Positions 60,806 through 64,000 of a stretch of 64,000 nt of DNA are shown piece by piece. Within the stretch, counting starts at the first letter, position 1; each line of letters opens with the position of its first letter. Origin of the DNA: Clostridium swellfunianum (lineage in GTDB: Bacteria > Bacillota > Clostridia > Clostridiales > Clostridiaceae). A model generated the notes under the pieces. It was not told the DNA's origin and made no database searches. It was given only the letters and a program-made list of their open reading frames with translations. Made by a program: the position numbers and the translations under genes. The stretch is from assembly GCF_023656515.1 (NCBI RefSeq), contig NZ_JAMOFV010000006.1, forward strand, positions 622,335 to 686,334. Direction: 5' to 3'.

Positions 60806-61798
60806 TTATTTTAATGCTTCAACTGCATTCCTAGCCCAGTTGGAATCCTTATAAATTGCTCTTCCAACACCGATTAAATCAGCCTTGCCCTCAGCAAGAA
60901 GTCTTTCAGCTGCACTTGCCTCTGTTATTCCACCAGTTAGGATTACAGGTATAGACACAGCTTTTTTAATCTCTTCTGTTACAGGATAGAAGTAGCCCTG
61001 CTCATTGTTTCCCGGAATTATGTATCCGTTAAAGCCTCCTGAAATATCTAATATATCTACTCCGGCCTTCTCAAATTCTCTACAGGCTGCCACTGCATCT
61101 TCAACAGTTGAACCGCCTGACATGTAATCTGCTGCACCAAGTCTTAGGAGTATCGGAAAATCCTCCCCAACTTCTTCTCTGACTGCCTTGATTACTTCCA
61201 AATGAATTCTGATTCTGCTTAGCACATCCCCGCCATATTCATCGCTTCTCTTGTTTGAAAGAGGTGAGTAGAATTGATTTAAAAGGTATCCATGAGCGGA
61301 GTGAATTTCAACTCCATCAAAGCCTGCTTCTTTAGTACGACGAGCTGCTTGTCTGAAGGCTTCTATAATTTCCTTTATATCTTCCTTTGTGAGCGCCTTA
61401 GGTATGTTGCCTTTGCGTGGATTTTCTACTGCTGAAGGTCCAACCACTTCCATTCCAGTAACCTCTTGGCTTGCAGCACTTCCCGCATGGTTTAGCTGCA
61501 TAACAGCTTTTGAACTGTTCTTATGTATTATGTGAGCTAAATCTTTAAGGCTTTCTATTACACTGTCATCTGCTATGGAAAGCTGAAGGTTGCTTGCCTT
61601 GCCCTGCTGCATTATAAAGCTGTGCTCTATTACAATCAAAGCTATGTATCCGCCTTCTGATTTTTCTTTATAATAATCCAATATTCCTTTGCTTACCTTT
61701 CCGTCTTCTTCAGCCTTTGAGGTAGCCATTGGAGGCATTACCAAACGATTTTTTAAGCTTATATGCTTTGATTCAAGTGGTTTTAGTAGATTTGCCAT
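60806..61798 (-). CDS. NADH:flavin oxidoreductase / Old Yellow Enzyme family
   Basis: TIM-barrel FMN enzyme of 330 residues. It starts LLKPLESKHISLKNRLVMPP with the conserved MPPMAT strand, then VMQLNHAGSAAS (substrate/FMN His-containing loop: QLNHAG), FDGVEIHSAHGYLLNQFYSP (the catalytic H-HG-L-F pattern), LRLGAADYMSGG and VILTGGITEASAAERLL plus GVGRAIYKD (FMN phosphate). No C-terminal Fe-S/FAD part is present, so it is the short OYE type. ATG at 61796-61798 behind AGGAGG. It may be reduced by NAD(P)H and act on electrophilic enones. Confidence 0.93.
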   Translation of the reverse strand: MANLLKPLESKHISLKNRLVMPPMATSKAEEDGKVSKGILDYYKEKSEGGYIALIVIEHSFIMQQGKASNLQLSIADDSVIESLKDLAHIIHKNSSKAVMQLNHAGSAASQEVTGMEVVGPSAVENPRKGNIPKALTKEDIKEIIEAFRQAARRTKEAGFDGVEIHSAHGYLLNQFYSPLSNKRSDEYGGDVLSRIRIHLEVIKAVREEVGEDFPILLRLGAADYMSGGSTVEDAVAACREFEKAGVDILDISGGFNGYIIPGNNEQGYFYPVTEEIKKAVSIPVILTGGITEASAAERLLAEGKADLIGVGRAIYKDSNWARNAVEALK

Positions 61799-61996
61799 TT
61801 TAAATATCCTCCTTGCTCTCATAAATAAACCTATAGATAGTATTATAGCACAAAGTTTAAATTATCAACCATATGCATTGCTGGCACCCTATATTTATAT
61901 GAGGCTTTAGAGCTTTTATATTTAATTTTGTTTTTTAAATCTGCTTTAAGTGTTGTATAATTTAAGCAGTAGTATTTTTATCTTTGGAGGCTAACT

Positions 61997-62419
61997 ATGG
62001 ACTTTATAATTAAACATGATTTAACTGATATAGATTTTGAAGAGGTTTGCCAGGTTATACATAAAGCTGGTCTTTCAACTCATGCGGTTGACCTTACCAA
62101 GAAGGCTTTTGAAAACAGCTACCTTACAGTTTTTGTTTTTGATGGTGATAAGCTTATAGGCACTGGAAGAGCAATCTCAGATGGAGTTTATCAGGCTGGA
62201 ATTTATGATATTGCTGTGCTTCCTAATTATCAAGGCAAAGGAATTGGAAGGCTTATAATGGAAGAGCTTCATAAAAACTTAGAAGGCATTAACATTATTT
62301 TATATGCCAATCCGACAGCTGTTGAGTTCTACAAGAGGCTTGGTTATTCAAAGATGCTGACTGGAATGGCTAGGTTTAAAAATCAAGCTTTAATGAGAGA
62401 GAAAAAGTTTATTGAGTAG
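61997..62419 (+). CDS. GNAT family N-acetyltransferase
   Basis: A 140-residue acetyltransferase. The acetyl-CoA-binding motif A is visible as IYDIAVLPNYQGKGIGRLIM (Q-x-x-G-x-G/A pattern: QGKGIG) and motif B as IILYANPTAVEFYKRLGYSK. The N-terminal strands (LIGTGRAISDGVYQAG) form the usual sheet. The substrate is unknown. ATG at 61997 behind GGAGG. It overlaps no gene, but the next gene starts 14 bases after its stop and has its own SD, so the pair is probably co-transcribed. Confidence 0.9.
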   Translation: MDFIIKHDLTDIDFEEVCQVIHKAGLSTHAVDLTKKAFENSYLTVFVFDGDKLIGTGRAISDGVYQAGIYDIAVLPNYQGKGIGRLIMEELHKNLEGINIILYANPTAVEFYKRLGYSKMLTGMARFKNQALMREKKFIE

Positions 62420-62432
62420 AAGGGACTTTAAA

Positions 62433-63320
62433 ATGCGAAGTAAATTTATAAAAGCTATTTCTTTAGCTGCTGTGATGGCTTTAGCGGCAGGATGTTCTAA
62501 TAAAGCTGAGCCTGTGAAAGCAGAGCCTCCTTCCAGTAATAATAACGTAAACTTGACTGAGAAAGAAGTAAAGCCCATTGAAGCAGAAGAACCAAAAGAG
62601 CAGGTAAAGCCTCTTCCGCTTGACTCCCTTGCTAAAAAATATAAAGCTAAAACTCCTAAGCAGTGGGGGGAAAGAGTTGATGGAATTAAGATAAGCCTTA
62701 ACACAACAGATAAGGTAATAGCCTTAACCTTTGATGCCTGTGGTGGTGCTGGCAGCAACGGCTATGACGAAGAGCTTATAAGCTTTCTTGTTGAACAGCA
62801 GATACCTGCAACCCTATTCATTAACTACAGGTGGATTGATGCTAATAAAGATACTTTCATGAAGCTTTCTTCTAATCCACTTTTTGAAATAGAAAACCAC
62901 GGTTACCAGCATAAGCCCTTGTCTATGAATGGCAAATCTGTATATGGAATAAAAGGCACTAAAGATGCTGCAGAAATTATGGAGGAAGTCTTGCTGAATA
63001 CTGAAAAAATAGAAAAGCTAACCGGAAGAAAGCCTCGCTTTTTCAGACCTGGAACAGCCTACGGTGATGAGGTTGCCGTAAGCTTGGTTAGGGAACTTGG
63101 ACAAGAAGTAGTGGGCTACAATGTTTTAGGTGACGCAGGTGCAACCTACAACAAAAATCAAATAAGAGAGTCCTGCTTAAAGGCAATGCCAGGCTCTATA
63201 ATTCTTCTTCATATGAATCATCCCGAAAAGCAAACCTTTGAGGGAATTAAGCTTGTTATTCCTGAGCTTAAGCAAAAGGGCTTCAAGTTTGTAAAGCTCT
63301 CAGCTTATGAATTAAAATAA
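62433..63320 (+). CDS. Polysaccharide deacetylase-like lipoprotein
   Basis: A 295-residue extracellular protein. Lipoprotein signal MRSKFIKAISLAAVMALAAGC (lipobox LAAGC) and a Pro/Glu-rich linker precede a NodB-type domain. VIALTFDACGGAG replaces the usual TFDD with TFDA, while ENHGYQHKPL holds the HxxxH metal-binding pair, FFRPGTAYGDEV and SIILLHMNHP are also conserved. The second Asp of the TFDD motif is missing, so activity is uncertain. Start at the ATG at 62433 behind AAGGGA. Probable cell-wall glycan target (family knowledge). Confidence 0.85.
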   Translation: MRSKFIKAISLAAVMALAAGCSNKAEPVKAEPPSSNNNVNLTEKEVKPIEAEEPKEQVKPLPLDSLAKKYKAKTPKQWGERVDGIKISLNTTDKVIALTFDACGGAGSNGYDEELISFLVEQQIPATLFINYRWIDANKDTFMKLSSNPLFEIENHGYQHKPLSMNGKSVYGIKGTKDAAEIMEEVLLNTEKIEKLTGRKPRFFRPGTAYGDEVAVSLVRELGQEVVGYNVLGDAGATYNKNQIRESCLKAMPGSIILLHMNHPEKQTFEGIKLVIPELKQKGFKFVKLSAYELK

Positions 63321-63413
63321 TCTTTTTATATTTGATTATAATCACATATTTATTTATGTTTCTGGTACATAATAAAGCCATAACAAATTTAACTAAGTTT
63401 GGAGGGCTTTATT

Positions 63414-63755
63414 ATGAAGCTAGAAAAAATATCAGATAAAATTGCATTTTCAGATAAGACTTTTACAAAAAGAATGCTGTTTGTTGAAGACAAGGTGCTT
63501 GCCTTTGTTTTAAACATGAAGCCTGGTCAGGGGCTTCCAGCACATACTCATGAGCAAAGCGACCTAGTACTTTACATCTTGTCCGGTGAGGGAGAAGCAA
63601 CTGTTGACGGAAATGTTCACAAGCTTTCAGAGGGAGATGTTATCTATTTAAAGGGTGAAGAAGTATTTGGTTTTACCAATACGGGAGACAAGGATATATC
63701 CTGCTTTGTTGTTATTACACCTAATCCATCGACTATTTATTCAAAAGAATATTAA
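63414..63755 (+). CDS. Cupin domain protein
   Basis: A 113-residue single-domain cupin. The two motifs are HTHEQSDLVLYILSGEGEAT (first His pair and Glu) and EGDVIYLKGEEVFGFTN, in which the usual second-motif His (HxxxN) is missing or replaced by Phe. It is small and cytoplasmic; many such proteins are metal-dependent sensors or isomerases. ATG at 63414 behind GGAGGG. No operon partner is seen. Confidence 0.88.
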   Translation: MKLEKISDKIAFSDKTFTKRMLFVEDKVLAFVLNMKPGQGLPAHTHEQSDLVLYILSGEGEATVDGNVHKLSEGDVIYLKGEEVFGFTNTGDKDISCFVVITPNPSTIYSKEY

Positions 63756-63796
63756 AAAAGGGGCTGTCTCAAAATATAGTTTAGAATAAAATTACC

Positions 63797-63995
63797 GCTG
63801 AAATATATAAAATATGCTTAGTGAGCTGACCGCTGTGCAAGAAGATCTAAGCTCAGAAAGGCCACAAACCAAGTGTTTTCGTAAAACTAGCCTTGCTTCG
63901 AACAAACGAACAACACTAAGGTTTGTGGCTTTTCTTTCGCTAAGTCCTTCTAGGCTTCGCTAAATGCTCATACAGCATATTTTATATATTTCAGC
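63797..63995. mobile_element. Long palindromic element at the right edge (~200 bp)
   Basis: Perfect 21-bp outer arms (63797-63817 and 63975-63995) and inner inverted stretches (GCCACAAACC / GGTTTGTGGC) make a large imperfect hairpin with no coding content. A flanking GGGGCTGTCTCAAAA (63764-63778) looks like the end of an insertion sequence. The architecture resembles the element at 18440-18664, though the sequences differ. Confidence 0.65.
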
Positions 63996-64000
63996 TGCTT

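Overview
The window is low-GC, Gram-positive (Firmicute) chromosome, most likely a Clostridium-like anaerobe. The signs are AT-rich codon use, strong AGGAGG-type ribosome binding sites, frequent GTG/TTG starts, clostridial lipoprotein signals, several 4Fe-4S/flavin enzymes and compact intrinsic terminators. I saw no rRNA, tRNA or CRISPR array. I do not name a species.

Layout. 1-4395: an oligopeptide ABC importer operon on the minus strand (oppA-B-C-D, with oppD cut by the left edge), with a promoter and a large inverted repeat upstream. 4865-7789: a membrane GGDEF/EAL regulator with an external ABC-type binding domain. 7860-12250: accessory stretch with a collapsed DUF4256 pseudogene, a lipoprotein, and a run of short co-oriented genes (kinase-like, HExxH protein, histidine phosphatase, small membrane protein) separated by GC-rich or repeated spacers. 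12524-18420: two regulatory modules. One is a WYL regulator divergent from a DHFR-like gene around a palindrome. The other is a LysR / YfcC-type carrier / M20 amidohydrolase set next to a ribbon-helix-helix gene with a five-octad operator.

19258-39554 is a ~20 kb block of minus-strand genes that reads as a defence island. Its core is a tight five-gene operon: an unknown 287-residue protein, an SNF2 helicase with a degenerate PLD-like front end, a DUF4391 protein, a Type III-like Mod methyltransferase and a Type III-like Res helicase-nuclease. Around it lie a 1217-residue RecD-like helicase with a C-terminal PD-(D/E)XK-like domain, an ankyrin protein, an HNH nuclease, a single-pass membrane protein and a MazG-like fusion. 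This is the best candidate for an under-described system. At 40054-40369 sits a small inverted-repeat element carrying a candidate structured RNA.

40389-44339 holds metabolic genes (DUF3006, lysoplasmalogenase, a perfect-heptad coiled coil, EFR1 ferredoxin, amidohydrolase), followed by a tocopherol-cyclase-like gene. 45511-55083 is a cell-surface sugar cluster for a CDP-3,6-dideoxyhexose: rfbF, rfbG, rfbH, a 3,5-epimerase-like and an SDR gene that together resemble the ascarylose route, two related glycosyltransferases and a Glf-like flavoprotein. The E3 reductase partner is not here. 55122-63755 has a zinc-ribbon membrane protein whose leader consists of three 45-bp repeats with compensatory base changes, an FMN-binding membrane protein, queG with a hairpin between its Shine-Dalgarno and start codon, a nitroreductase, an Old Yellow Enzyme, GNAT, a deacetylase lipoprotein and a cupin. 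The window ends in a long hairpin element.
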